A stretch of 19,414 nt of DNA, taken from contig CAYVKM010000070.1 in the NCBI GenBank assembly GCA_964452045.1, positions 1 to 19,414 on the forward strand, read 5' to 3'. The stretch comes from CAYVKM01 sp964452045. Its GTDB lineage: Bacteria; Calditrichota; Calditrichia; RBG-13-44-9. The translations under genes and the position numbers were made by a program. This document shows positions 7,014 through 15,912 of this stretch, piece by piece. Below the pieces are notes generated by a model. That model had not been told where the DNA came from and ran no database searches. It was given only the letters and a program-made list of their open reading frames with translations. Each line of letters opens with the position of its first letter. Positions within the stretch are counted from its first letter, which is position 1.

Positions 7014-8021
7014 TTAATTATAGATTCCAGGAATCCGGGTGTGGCATTTTGAACATTGTCCATTCTGTAAATTCTTTATCTCAGTTGAATACCAGGATCT
7101 TTTTATCAACAGGGAATGACAATTATGGCAGTAGGTGTTGGATGCCTCATCGTCCATAATATTACCCACATATATGTATTTTAAGCCGGTGTCCATCGCC
7201 TGCTTTCTAATTCTATAAAGCGTACCAGGTGTGGTGGGCGAGATATTCTTCAATTTATAATCCGGATGAAAAGCGGTGAAATGGACCGGAACGAATTCGT
7301 CTAATTCTTTCAGAATCCATTCACACATTTTGGTAATAGTTTTCTGATCGTCATTGTAAGTTGGGATCACTAGGTTGGTAATTTCAATCCATACATTCAA
7401 CCTCTTGAGGTATTTTAGACATTCCAAAACCGGCTCGAGATGGGAAAGGGTTAATTTCTGATAGAACTTATCGTCAAATGCCTTTAAATCCACATTTGCC
7501 GCATCTATATCTTTATACACGCTCTCAATCGCAGAAGGCTCGATATAGCCATTGGTAACCATCACGTTCTTAAGATTTGTTTCTTTCCCCATCCGGGCAG
7601 TATCCATGGCATATTCGGCGAAGATGGTTGGTTCATTGTAGGTATAGGCTATACTTTTGGATTCATAGTGCACAGCCATCTGAATTATCCGGGACGGCGG
7701 TAAATCGAGCGCACGCTTTTGATCGAATTTTGCTTCGGAAATGTCCCAGTTCTGGCAGTATTTACAAGCCATATTGCAACCGGAGGTGCCGATAGACAGT
7801 ATCTTTGTGCCGGGTAGAAAATGATAAAGCGGTTTCTTTTCCACCGGATCAACATTAACTGCGTAGGGTTTACCATAGGCCAGGTTGTATAATGTCCCAT
7901 CCATATTTTGTCTTACGTAACAAAATCCATGCTGACCGGATTTTAATTTGCAATGCCGGGGACATAAAGTACAGAGTAACCTGCCGTCATCCAGTTGCTC
8001 ATAAAAAAGTGCCTTATGCAT
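7014..8021 (-). CDS. amrS: AmmeMemoRadiSam system radical SAM enzyme
   Basis: A radical SAM protein close in layout to pyruvate formate-lyase activases. The [4Fe-4S]/SAM cluster motif is CNMACKYC at 82-89 (Cys82, Cys86, Cys89) followed by QNW, the mark of the AmmeMemoRadiSam radical SAM family. An N-terminal cysteine set CTLCPRHC (17-24) plus Cys34 and a C-terminal zinc-ribbon-like pair, CHNC (298-301) and CSKC (323-326), frame the core. TYNEPTIF (127-134) and VTNGYI (155-160) are conserved SAM-binding strands. In many genomes this gene accompanies Memo and AMMECR1 homologues; neither is in this window. The ATG has AGGATG upstream and a good promoter lies at 8047-8075. The biochemical reaction is not deducible from the sequence. 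Confidence 0.93.
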   Translation of the reverse strand: MHKALFYEQLDDGRLLCTLCPRHCKLKSGQHGFCYVRQNMDGTLYNLAYGKPYAVNVDPVEKKPLYHFLPGTKILSIGTSGCNMACKYCQNWDISEAKFDQKRALDLPPSRIIQMAVHYESKSIAYTYNEPTIFAEYAMDTARMGKETNLKNVMVTNGYIEPSAIESVYKDIDAANVDLKAFDDKFYQKLTLSHLEPVLECLKYLKRLNVWIEITNLVIPTYNDDQKTITKMCEWILKELDEFVPVHFTAFHPDYKLKNISPTTPGTLYRIRKQAMDTGLKYIYVGNIMDDEASNTYCHNCHSLLIKRSWYSTEIKNLQNGQCSKCHTRIPGIYN

Positions 8022-8046
8022 ATTTTCATCCTGCTAAAGATTTAAT

Positions 8047-8075
8047 AAGATACTTTGTTAAACAAAAATTGTCAA
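8047..8075 (-). promoter_or_regulatory. Sigma70-like promoter of amrS
   Basis: On the minus strand a perfect -35 TTGACA (8070-8075) is followed after 17 bases by TATCTT (8047-8052, 4 of 6 to consensus). Transcription would start near 8040, giving an approximately 20-base leader that carries the AGGATG ribosome site before the start at 8021. Confidence 0.7.
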
Positions 8076-8213
8076 TATAAATTCAGCCTTTTCGAATTTT
8101 ATCTGTCTGGTCTTAATTGTTTAAAAGTTTACCAAATGTTTGAACGATTAGTCCCGAAATTAGTTGTAGCTTTTATAATTTATTTTTTTATTCATAATCA
8201 AATTTGCTTTGTC

Positions 8214-8242
8214 TTGCATCAATAAGGCTTAACGATTTAAAT
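8214..8242 (+). promoter_or_regulatory. Candidate promoter of the trkH-SGNH pair
   Basis: TTGCAT (8214-8219) and TTAAAT (8237-8242) are spaced 17 bases apart and lie 21 bases before the trkH start codon. Both hexamers deviate from consensus (4 of 6 each). The leader would be very short and has no recognisable Shine-Dalgarno. The region is AT-rich, so a chance match is possible. Confidence 0.4.
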
Positions 8243-8263
8243 TGATAAAAATTTTCAACCGAT

Positions 8264-10021
8264 ATGGCAAACTTTAAAATTCCTCTTCTGGTAAAAATTC
8301 TGGATTTCCTATACATTTTGGTTGCCCTGATTGCCATCATCTCTCTCATTGCGGAATATGGTTTTTATTTGTCCCAGCCGAAAATGACAATGTTACACAG
8401 ATTGGATGTTGTTATTGTCTGGTATTTCGTTTTTTATGGACTTGCAAAGCTATTCTTGTCGAGTAACCGCCTGGCTTATTTAAAACTCCACTGGTTCAAC
8501 TACTTCATTATCCTGGTCATTTTACTTGAGACATTCCTGTTTATTCGCGTACTGGGATTTCGATTATTTTCGGGATTCTTTAATGGACGGGAGCTTATTC
8601 AGATCACCAAGATTTATATAATTGCTTTTCAGATCTCGATAATCCTCTCAATTATTACCCATGCCACCAAGCTCAATCAAAAAATTGCCACCTATCAATT
8701 CCATCCTGCCCAAATTCTGATGGGAAGTTTTTTAGCCATCATTATTGTTGGAACAGCATTACTCATGTTGCCTAAAGCGGTAACACCGGGCAATTCACTC
8801 TCATTTGTGGATGCGCTTTTTACTTCAACCAGCGCCACTTGTGTTACCGGACTTATTGTGGTTGATACCGGTACTCATTTTAGTCTGTTAGGCCAGCTCA
8901 TCATCCTTTTGCTTATTCAGGTTGGTGGACTTGGCATCATGACTTATGCGTCTTTCTTTGCACTCATTTTGAGAAGGACCATAAGTTTAAGAGAGAAATC
9001 GATGATCGGTGAGATGCTTAATTACGAAAATATCGGTCTGATCTCCAAGTTACTGATCTCCACCATCATATTCACCCTCACCACCGAAGCAATCGGGGCG
9101 ATATTCCTGTTCATCGGATTTGGAAATACAATTTCCGGATTTTGGGAGAGAATTTATACTTCCATCTTTCATGCCGTTTCGGCTTTTTGTAATGCCGGTT
9201 TTTCCCTTTATTCATCGAGCTTTATGGAATATTCCGGGAATTATATCCTGGTGATTACACTTTCAATTCTCATTATCATTGGTGGTCTGGGTTTTCCGGT
9301 GCTGGTAAATTTGTTTGGTCTTAAACTATCGTCCAAAATGTACAAGGGAAAATGGCTGACCGTTCAATCCCGATTGGTTTTGGGTATTTCAGCAATATTA
9401 ATTCTGGTGGGTTTTCTCTGCTTTATCTTTCTGGAGAAGGATGCAACACTGGGAGGGTTAAATTGGCCGGAAAAGATCTTAAACGGATTTTTTCAATCTG
9501 TTACTGCGCGTACAGCGGGATTTAACACGATAGATATTGGATTAATTTCCACACCTACCGTGTTATTACTGGTGTTACTGATGTTTATCGGCGCGTCGCC
9601 GGGATCCACCGGAGGTGGCATAAAAACCACCACTTTTGGCATACTCTTCGCGGGTGTCTGGTCGGTGATTAAAGGGCGGAACCGGATCGAGCTTTTTAAG
9701 AAAAATATTCCGTTCACCGTTATTAACCGGGCGCTGGTGATATTCATGTTTTCATTAACCTTTATAGTGCTGGTTACTTTTATTTTAAGTATTACCGAGG
9801 ACCTTCCCTTTTTGGATATATTTTTTGAGTCATTTTCCGCATTTGGCACTGTGGGGTTATCCAGGGGTATTACCCCATATTTCAGCGCTTTTGGAAAAGC
9901 ACTGATTACCATCGCCATGTTTTTTGGCCGGCTTGGCGCCCTTACCATTTCATTGGCTATTACGACTCCGAAAGAGGTGTATCATTACAATTATCCCACC
10001 GAAAATGTGATGGTCGGGTAG
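8264..10021 (+). CDS. trkH: TrkH/KtrB-family potassium uptake protein with extended N-terminus
   Basis: An inner-membrane K+ translocating subunit, normally gated by a cytoplasmic RCK protein (TrkA/KtrA). Four selectivity-filter loops, one per repeat, each keep the key glycine: TCVTGL (Gly196), CNAGFS (Gly312), RTAGFN (Gly419) and TVGLSR (Gly531). The intramembrane gating loop ASPGSTGGGIKTTT (444-457) is intact. The core aligns from about residue 146. The first 145 residues contain roughly four additional hydrophobic segments (about 11-36, 46-66, 78-98, 111-132), which brings the protein to 585 residues against about 450-485 for standard TrkH/KtrB. The extra module has a basic loop between helices 2 and 3 and some likeness to S1-S4 of voltage-gated channels, but without an arginine ladder. 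No TrkA/KtrA gene is in the window. No Shine-Dalgarno is visible before the ATG. Confidence 0.93.
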   Translation: MANFKIPLLVKILDFLYILVALIAIISLIAEYGFYLSQPKMTMLHRLDVVIVWYFVFYGLAKLFLSSNRLAYLKLHWFNYFIILVILLETFLFIRVLGFRLFSGFFNGRELIQITKIYIIAFQISIILSIITHATKLNQKIATYQFHPAQILMGSFLAIIIVGTALLMLPKAVTPGNSLSFVDALFTSTSATCVTGLIVVDTGTHFSLLGQLIILLLIQVGGLGIMTYASFFALILRRTISLREKSMIGEMLNYENIGLISKLLISTIIFTLTTEAIGAIFLFIGFGNTISGFWERIYTSIFHAVSAFCNAGFSLYSSSFMEYSGNYILVITLSILIIIGGLGFPVLVNLFGLKLSSKMYKGKWLTVQSRLVLGISAILILVGFLCFIFLEKDATLGGLNWPEKILNGFFQSVTARTAGFNTIDIGLISTPTVLLLVLLMFIGASPGSTGGGIKTTTFGILFAGVWSVIKGRNRIELFKKNIPFTVINRALVIFMFSLTFIVLVTFILSITEDLPFLDIFFESFSAFGTVGLSRGITPYFSAFGKALITIAMFFGRLGALTISLAITTPKEVYHYNYPTENVMVG

Positions 10022-10024
10022 AAG

Positions 10025-11134
10025 ATGAAATTTATTATTCCGACCAGACTGAAAAACTTCCTGATTATCTGCGGAATGACCATAATATTTCTATCGTGTC
10101 TAGAACTGATATTCAGACTGTTTTGGACGAATCCATATCTATTGCATAATGAAATCTCACAGTACACCCGATTTCACCCCCGTGGATTAAATTTCCATAT
10201 CAGGGCAGATAAGTTATATGAAAATGGGGGAAAAGTAAGATTTCGAATTAACAGCGACTTCGCTCTAACCGATGGAAACGATAATAGGAAGGATTGTTTA
10301 GCTTTGGGTGGGAGCACAACAGAGAGTGCCCTGGTACCCGAAGGAAAAAGATGGCCGGACCTGCTGGACGTTCCAACCAGGAATTACGGTGTCTCCGAAA
10401 ATACGCTATATGATTCTTACCAAAACCTTATTTATTTGGTGAAATATGGGAATATTGTTCCTCGATACGTCTTTATATTGCATGGGGTAAATGATATCAG
10501 AGCATTCCTCTATCATTCCGGAAATTCTAAACATTTTTTTAGCCAGCCGAGTGGGCCGGTTAACCCTCTATCTATTGATAATCCGGGTCGAAGCTTACTT
10601 TTGGGTTTGCGGATTATGGATAGTTACTTGATCTCCTTCACTAAATTCCAGTATAAGGAGCTGTTTGATCGGTTTACCTATAGATCGTATCTGGCACAGC
10701 GCTTGAGACAATCCGAATTAGATACCTTAACAGAATCGGATTTTCAGATTTTTGCAGACGGTCTAAAACAAAAGCTTCTTCCACAAAGATGGCAGGTGCT
10801 TATTGCCCTGGATTCGCTTTCCCGGGAATATCAATTTAATCTGGTTTTGCTCACTCAACCTCATTGTTACCAAAATAATTTCAGACCCTACATTTATGAT
10901 CTGCGATTATATCCGATTTTTGAGGGTAAAAAATTGAGTGTTAAGCAGGCTGCTTTTATCATGGATATTGTTAATGATCAATCCAGAGTGTTTGCCGAAT
11001 CTTATCATCTGAAATTAATTGATATGGCTTCTATTTTTAGATCTTCTGATCCGGGACCATTGTTTTATGACTCGGTGCACTTTACCCCCAAAGGCTGTAG
11101 ACTATTTGCTGATACAATTAATAAAAATTTATAA
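10025..11134 (+). CDS. Membrane-anchored SGNH/GDSL-type hydrolase
   Basis: One hydrophobic helix at 10-30 anchors the protein, with the rest predicted outside the cytoplasm. The four SGNH blocks are in order: GGSTTES at 95-101 (Ser97 nucleophile), NYGVSENT at 120-127 (oxyanion Gly122), HGVNDI at 153-158 (Gly154, Asn156) and YDSVHFTPKG at 348-357 (catalytic Asp349 and His352). The family includes esterases and acetyl-hydrolases acting on lipids or cell-surface glycans; the substrate is unknown here. The ATG follows the trkH stop codon by 3 bases, so translation is probably coupled. The functional link to K+ uptake is not obvious. The gene ends 47 bases from the convergent polymerase gene, and I see no hairpin terminator in that gap. 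Confidence 0.88.
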   Translation: MKFIIPTRLKNFLIICGMTIIFLSCLELIFRLFWTNPYLLHNEISQYTRFHPRGLNFHIRADKLYENGGKVRFRINSDFALTDGNDNRKDCLALGGSTTESALVPEGKRWPDLLDVPTRNYGVSENTLYDSYQNLIYLVKYGNIVPRYVFILHGVNDIRAFLYHSGNSKHFFSQPSGPVNPLSIDNPGRSLLLGLRIMDSYLISFTKFQYKELFDRFTYRSYLAQRLRQSELDTLTESDFQIFADGLKQKLLPQRWQVLIALDSLSREYQFNLVLLTQPHCYQNNFRPYIYDLRLYPIFEGKKLSVKQAAFIMDIVNDQSRVFAESYHLKLIDMASIFRSSDPGPLFYDSVHFTPKGCRLFADTINKNL

Positions 11135-11181
11135 TCTTTTTGATTTGATTATATTTATGTGCTTTTACCATTTTTCCTCCC

Positions 11182-14100
11182 TCAGTCAATCCCGATGGGC
11201 TGTACCTGGGAATGCAGAAGTTTTTCCTGCAATTTATTTTCCAGCTCCCCCTTTTGTAATTCGATTAACCGGACTTTCTCTACCAGTAAATTTGCCTCAC
11301 CCGGCAGACGGGATTGCACGGTACCGGTAATCAGGTAAGGTCCGTAACCCTTTACCAGATGGCCGTATTGGCTGTAGACAGTGGGGAACATTACCGCTTC
11401 GCACAGACCGTAAGTATCTTCCAGGGTCAGAAATTTCATATACTGTTGATTTTGGGTTTTTACCCGCCGGCTGGTAACCAGCCATCCCACAAAATCGATT
11501 CTCGCTCCTTTGCGATTTTCCAATTCCAATGATGATGTGATGCGTTTCCAGTCAATTTTCCCCTCAAACAACTCCAGGGGATGACCGGTTACCGTAAAAT
11601 CCAATATTTCCATTTCGTTCAGCATCCGCTGGTATTTATTATAGGGAAGCAAATGGACATTCTGTAACAGGGATTCGGTCAGATTTCTGTTTCTTTTGTG
11701 TTTGAAGAACAATTTGTTTTGCAGAAGTAGCCTGGGTTCGTTTGGGTTCAGGGACCGCAGTGCACCGCACTTGGTCAGGTTGGCGACTTCTCCTTCGCGT
11801 GGCTTTACCCGGTGCACAAAATCGTAATAATTCTGGAAGGCGGATAATTCCCGTTCCCTTAGAATATTCTCTTTGGTTTTGTCGGTCAGTTCAAAAACCA
11901 TATCCAATCCCACCCGGATCGAATTGTCCCGGGAGGTGAATTCTCTTTCCGAAAAATTTATATCCGGTGGCAGAAGCTCAATTCCCATGCGTCGGCATTC
12001 TTCGATATAGGCTGCCTTGGAGTAGAATCCTCCATGGTTATTAAGCACGGCGGTCATATAGGGAACCGGGAAATAATACTTCAGATAGGCGGTCTGGTAG
12101 GCAATTACTCCATAAGTGGCGGAATGCGCTTTATTGAAGCCATAGCCCACAAAGTTCGCCAGAAACAACCACACCTGTTTTGCCTGCTCTTCGGTGAGGC
12201 CCTTTTTACAGGCACCATCGATAAATTCCTGATGCATGCTCAGTAGCGTCTTTTTATTGCGGGATTTTGTCATCGCTTTGCGGAGGACATCCGCTTGGGA
12301 TAAGCTAAAGCCGGCCACTTCCGCAGCAACCTGCATCACCTGCTCCTGGTAGATAACCCCGCCGTAGGTATCTTCCAAAACCGGCTTCAATGACGGGTGA
12401 ACGTATTCCACCTCGGCCAGGCCGGCCCGCCGCTGGATGTAAAGGTCTTTCATACCGCTGTTTGCTGCTCCCGGCCGGATGAGCGCCACCGCGGTAATGA
12501 CATCATCCACGTCATCAATTTGCATCTTTTTGAGCAAACCCCGCATTCCCGGACTTTCCGTCTGAAAACAGCCCATACTTAAACCGGATCGTAGGAGCCG
12601 GGTTACATGACTGTCGTTCTCCGGGATCATCCGTAAATCCAGCGGCGAGAGATGTTTTTTTCTGCTATCCAGAAAGGGAAAGCGATCCGGCTTCAGGTAA
12701 GGAGCAATATCTTCTTTTACAATCTTGCCCTTTTCAATACAATATTGGTAAATATTCTTCTCTGGTGGAGTTTCTTGAACCCGGAGATGTTTATTGGGTG
12801 TACGGCTAAAATTGAAGGTTTCAGCGAGATTATTCTGCGGTTCGGCCGCTTCAACGGTATCGGGTAATGCCTTTTCTTCCTGCTTTCCCTGAAGCTTCTG
12901 ATAGATCTGCTTAACCTGGTTCAGACAGTCGGTGACGATACTCAGGGAGCGTACCCCCAGCAAATCCATTTTCACCAGCCCCAGTGGTTCAATGGAGTAC
13001 ATATCGTAATGAGAAACTATAATGCCCTTGCCGGCCACCTGCAGCGGAGTATAATGGGTAATCCGGTCCGGCGCAATAATAACGCCACCCGGATGGATAG
13101 ACTGATGGCGCGGGAAATCCGCGATTCGTTTCGCAATCTCCAATACCTGCTTAAATACATCGGCATTTTGCTGCAGATCCCGGCATTCCGGTAAATTTTC
13201 AATCGCCTGGGAAAGCTGTTGAATACCGTAGTGGGGCAGGTATTTGGTGATGGTGCTGATCTCGTCTTCCGGGAAGCCAAAAGTTCTGGCCACATCCCGG
13301 ATGGAAGAGCGCAGCTGGAAGGTATTAAAAGTGCAGATCATGGCGGTCCGGGTTTCACCGTATTTCTGGTAGACATAGTCCAAAACACGATCCCGGTTTT
13401 TCCAGCAGATATCCAGGTCGATATCGGGCGGATCCGCCCGCTCGGGGTTTAAGAACCGTTCGAAATAGAGATTATAACGCAATGGGTCTACCTGGGTAAT
13501 ACCCAGCACATAGGAAACAACACTGTCCCCGGCTGAACCACGTCCCACGCAGGGGATGCCTTCCCGGTTGCAGTAATCCACGATATCTTTTACGATGAGA
13601 AAATAGTCGGAAAATCCTAGTTCATTGATCGTATTGAGTTCGTAATTCAGGCGGGAAATAAATTTTTTGGTCAGCGGCTGGTAGCGTTCTTTCGCACCAT
13701 CGAAAGCTATTTTCCAGAGGTATGAAAAACTGGTTTCCCCTTTGGGCAGGTCAATTTTGGGGAAGATGGGCTTTCCTAGAGAAAATTCGAACTGGCATTG
13801 CCGGGCGATTTTTTCCGAATTGGCAAGGGCGCCGGGAAATTTATGGAACAGAACTTTCATCTCATCGGCAGATTTCAGGTATTGTTCCCGGCTGCCGGCG
13901 GTGGCAATTTTGTCAACCAGCGTATTCTGATCGATGGCGTGTAATACCCGGCGCAGTGGCCAGTCCTCCGCCGACAGAAAATGGACATCATTGCTCGCTA
14001 CCAGCGGGATATGATGCTGGATAGCCAGATCCCGTAAACGAATATTGACCAGGAAATCATTGGGCCGGAAATGCTGTAATTCCATGTAAAAAGCATCATC

Positions 14101-14559
14101 CCAAACAGCTTTCATCTGGCGGCAGTAAGCCCCGGCTTCTTCAATTTTTCGCTCTTTGGCCAGTTGCCAGATCTTTCCCTGTTGTCCTCCGGAAAGGGCG
14201 ATTAATCCGTTTCGATAGCGAAAAACTTCTTTTAGTTCAATATCAAATTTAAGATGACCTCCCCGCAGATGACCGGCCGACAGCAGCATACAAAGATTCC
14301 GGTAGCCGGTTTCGTTTTTAACCAGAAGCACCAGTTTTGATCCGTCCCTCAAAGTAATTTCCGAACCGATGATCGGATGAATTCCGGCTTCCTGCGCCTG
14401 CTTAAAAAACATGACCGCACCGTAAAGGGCATTGTGATCCGTCAGCGCCATGTGCTTCATTTTCAGCTTCCGGGCTTGCTGAATCAACTGCTCAATGCCT
14501 GGAATACCATCCAGCAGACTGTAGTAGCTGTGGACATGTAAATGGGTAAATCCGCTCAT
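11182..14559 (-). CDS. dnaE: DNA polymerase III alpha-subunit homologue (C-family, DnaE2/DnaE3-like)
   Basis: 1125 residues. The N-terminal PHP domain (1-260) retains a metal-ligand set (THLHVHS 5-11, TDHN 40-43, Glu67 in IIGSEI, NDVHF 190-194), suggesting a possible intrinsic exonuclease. The polymerase core has GRGSAGDSVVSYVLG (339-353), the catalytic carboxylates Asp381 and Asp383 in PPDIDLD (377-383), the third catalytic Asp532 in KMDLLG, and CFQTES (664-669). A helix-hairpin-helix region lies near 900-935 and an OB fold at about 1020-1100. QNKLF (947-951) fits the QxxLF beta-clamp motif and its usual position. Only about 25 residues follow the OB fold, so the tau-binding C-terminal domain of replicative DnaE is missing, as in DnaE2/ImuC and Bacillus DnaE. 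Residues about 555-640 look like an insertion, rich in Glu and Gln at its start. With dinB 2.7 kb away this is likely a translesion or accessory polymerase. No imuA or imuB is present. Confidence 0.92.
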   Translation of the reverse strand: MSGFTHLHVHSYYSLLDGIPGIEQLIQQARKLKMKHMALTDHNALYGAVMFFKQAQEAGIHPIIGSEITLRDGSKLVLLVKNETGYRNLCMLLSAGHLRGGHLKFDIELKEVFRYRNGLIALSGGQQGKIWQLAKERKIEEAGAYCRQMKAVWDDAFYMELQHFRPNDFLVNIRLRDLAIQHHIPLVASNDVHFLSAEDWPLRRVLHAIDQNTLVDKIATAGSREQYLKSADEMKVLFHKFPGALANSEKIARQCQFEFSLGKPIFPKIDLPKGETSFSYLWKIAFDGAKERYQPLTKKFISRLNYELNTINELGFSDYFLIVKDIVDYCNREGIPCVGRGSAGDSVVSYVLGITQVDPLRYNLYFERFLNPERADPPDIDLDICWKNRDRVLDYVYQKYGETRTAMICTFNTFQLRSSIRDVARTFGFPEDEISTITKYLPHYGIQQLSQAIENLPECRDLQQNADVFKQVLEIAKRIADFPRHQSIHPGGVIIAPDRITHYTPLQVAGKGIIVSHYDMYSIEPLGLVKMDLLGVRSLSIVTDCLNQVKQIYQKLQGKQEEKALPDTVEAAEPQNNLAETFNFSRTPNKHLRVQETPPEKNIYQYCIEKGKIVKEDIAPYLKPDRFPFLDSRKKHLSPLDLRMIPENDSHVTRLLRSGLSMGCFQTESPGMRGLLKKMQIDDVDDVITAVALIRPGAANSGMKDLYIQRRAGLAEVEYVHPSLKPVLEDTYGGVIYQEQVMQVAAEVAGFSLSQADVLRKAMTKSRNKKTLLSMHQEFIDGACKKGLTEEQAKQVWLFLANFVGYGFNKAHSATYGVIAYQTAYLKYYFPVPYMTAVLNNHGGFYSKAAYIEECRRMGIELLPPDINFSEREFTSRDNSIRVGLDMVFELTDKTKENILRERELSAFQNYYDFVHRVKPREGEVANLTKCGALRSLNPNEPRLLLQNKLFFKHKRNRNLTESLLQNVHLLPYNKYQRMLNEMEILDFTVTGHPLELFEGKIDWKRITSSLELENRKGARIDFVGWLVTSRRVKTQNQQYMKFLTLEDTYGLCEAVMFPTVYSQYGHLVKGYGPYLITGTVQSRLPGEANLLVEKVRLIELQKGELENKLQEKLLHSQVQPIGID

Positions 14560-14572
14560 TTTATTTGGGATT

Positions 14573-14584
14573 ATCCATATGGAT
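14573..14584. promoter_or_regulatory. 12-bp palindrome upstream of the dnaE-like gene, possible operator
   Basis: ATCCATATGGAT is a perfect palindrome 13 bases before the polymerase start codon, in the 129-base divergent region shared with the glycosyltransferase gene. A second, imperfect dyad (GGAAAACAATGTTCC, 14646-14660, 5 of 7 pairs) lies nearer the glycosyltransferase. Neither matches the E. coli, Gram-positive or alphaproteobacterial SOS boxes. I did not find the 12-mer again upstream of dinB. Confidence 0.3.
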
Positions 14585-14688
14585 TTTAAAAAGATTGAAT
14601 TGGCATTTATTGTGAGATATCAATATATTTTTGCGGAAGATTATTGGAAAACAATGTTCCCGGTCCATTTTAGAACGAAAGTATTTGC

Positions 14689-15912
14689 ATGAGGAAACCT
14701 GCTTTTTTTAAATCCACCACATTTTGGTTGGGAGCAATTTTACTGCTTGCGCTGGTGGTCCGGCTGGCATATCTGATACTGGTTGTCGGGCCCGATTCTT
14801 TCCCGACCAACATCGATTCGGTTCAACATCACCTCATTGCCCAAAGTGTGGTGGAGGGAAACGGCTACAGCATGTATGGCCATCCCACCGCCTATCGCGC
14901 GCCCTTTTTGACTTATTTTATGGTTATCAGTTATGAAGTCTTCGGGCAGAAATTTACCCCGGTCCGTCTGGGAATGATCCTGCTTTCGCTGGTACTGATC
15001 TGGGCCATATTTTATCTGGCAAAACAGATATTCAATGAGAAGGTCGGGCTATGGGCAGCCCTGGTGGCGGCAGTGTATCCTCACCTGATCTTTTATAATG
15101 CCCGGATCTTTACCGAGACACCTTTCGCCCTGTTTATTTTGCTGGCAACCATCTCTTTTATCCGGTTCGTCAGAAGGCCCCAAACGTTTTCTCTGGCCAT
15201 AACCGCTCTCTTTATTGCGTTAGCCATTTTGACCCGGCCGGTCGGATTCGTTCTGCTGGGCTTTTTTGCAATCTATCTGTTGTTCAGAAAACCGCTCCGG
15301 CAAAGGATACGCCATGTTTCAGTGCTGGTAGTTTTGGTTATACTCTTTATCTCTCCCTGGATTATCAGGAATTACCGGGTGTTTCACCGGTTTGTTCCGG
15401 TCACCACCCAGGGAGCCCTGGTACTGTGGGTTGGCAATAATCATTACGTGGCTCATCACCCGTATCTAAAGGGAATGAGTTGTCTTTACCAGCATCTGCC
15501 CGGCGCGCGGAAACTGATTACCCCGAATGAAGTTGACCGGGCCAATTATTCTGCCCGATTTTTCGCCGGGTTCTTAAGAGAATATCCGCAGGATATTCCG
15601 CTTCTTCTCTGGAATAAAACGGTTCGTTTCTGGGAAATGTCGTTTTTAACCGGTTCCTCCCGACGCTGGATGTATGAATATTCCTATTTGGTAATCTTAA
15701 TGCTGGCCATTACTGGGATAATTCTGACCCTCAAAACAAAGAATCCTGATACCATTTTTCTCTGGATGATACTGCTGACCAATTTTATCCCCGCCCTTAT
15801 TTTCTGGGCCGGTGCCCGGATTCGTCTGCCGGCGGAACCGGCGCTGATTATCTTTGGCGCTACCATTATAGAAAGGTTTTCTTCGCGGATATGGCAAAAA
15901 GTTTCCTTATAA
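14689..15912 (+). CDS. GT39/ArnT-like polytopic membrane glycosyltransferase
   Basis: 407 residues with about ten hydrophobic segments. The PMT/ArnT-type signatures are present: a large first periplasmic loop beginning PTNIDSVQHHLIAQSVVEGNGYS (39-61), whose Asp43 sits at the usual catalytic-acid position, then AYRAPFL (68-74), ARIFTETPFALF (138-149), LTRPVGFVL (181-189) and the C-terminal GARIRLPAEPAL (375-386). The family transfers sugars from polyprenyl-phosphate donors to lipids or proteins outside the cytoplasmic membrane; donor and acceptor are unknown. No strong Shine-Dalgarno is visible before the ATG. The last 22 bases overlap the next gene, so the two are one translationally coupled unit. 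The pair runs opposite to the polymerase genes on both sides. Confidence 0.87.
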   Translation: MRKPAFFKSTTFWLGAILLLALVVRLAYLILVVGPDSFPTNIDSVQHHLIAQSVVEGNGYSMYGHPTAYRAPFLTYFMVISYEVFGQKFTPVRLGMILLSLVLIWAIFYLAKQIFNEKVGLWAALVAAVYPHLIFYNARIFTETPFALFILLATISFIRFVRRPQTFSLAITALFIALAILTRPVGFVLLGFFAIYLLFRKPLRQRIRHVSVLVVLVILFISPWIIRNYRVFHRFVPVTTQGALVLWVGNNHYVAHHPYLKGMSCLYQHLPGARKLITPNEVDRANYSARFFAGFLREYPQDIPLLLWNKTVRFWEMSFLTGSSRRWMYEYSYLVILMLAITGIILTLKTKNPDTIFLWMILLTNFIPALIFWAGARIRLPAEPALIIFGATIIERFSSRIWQKVSL

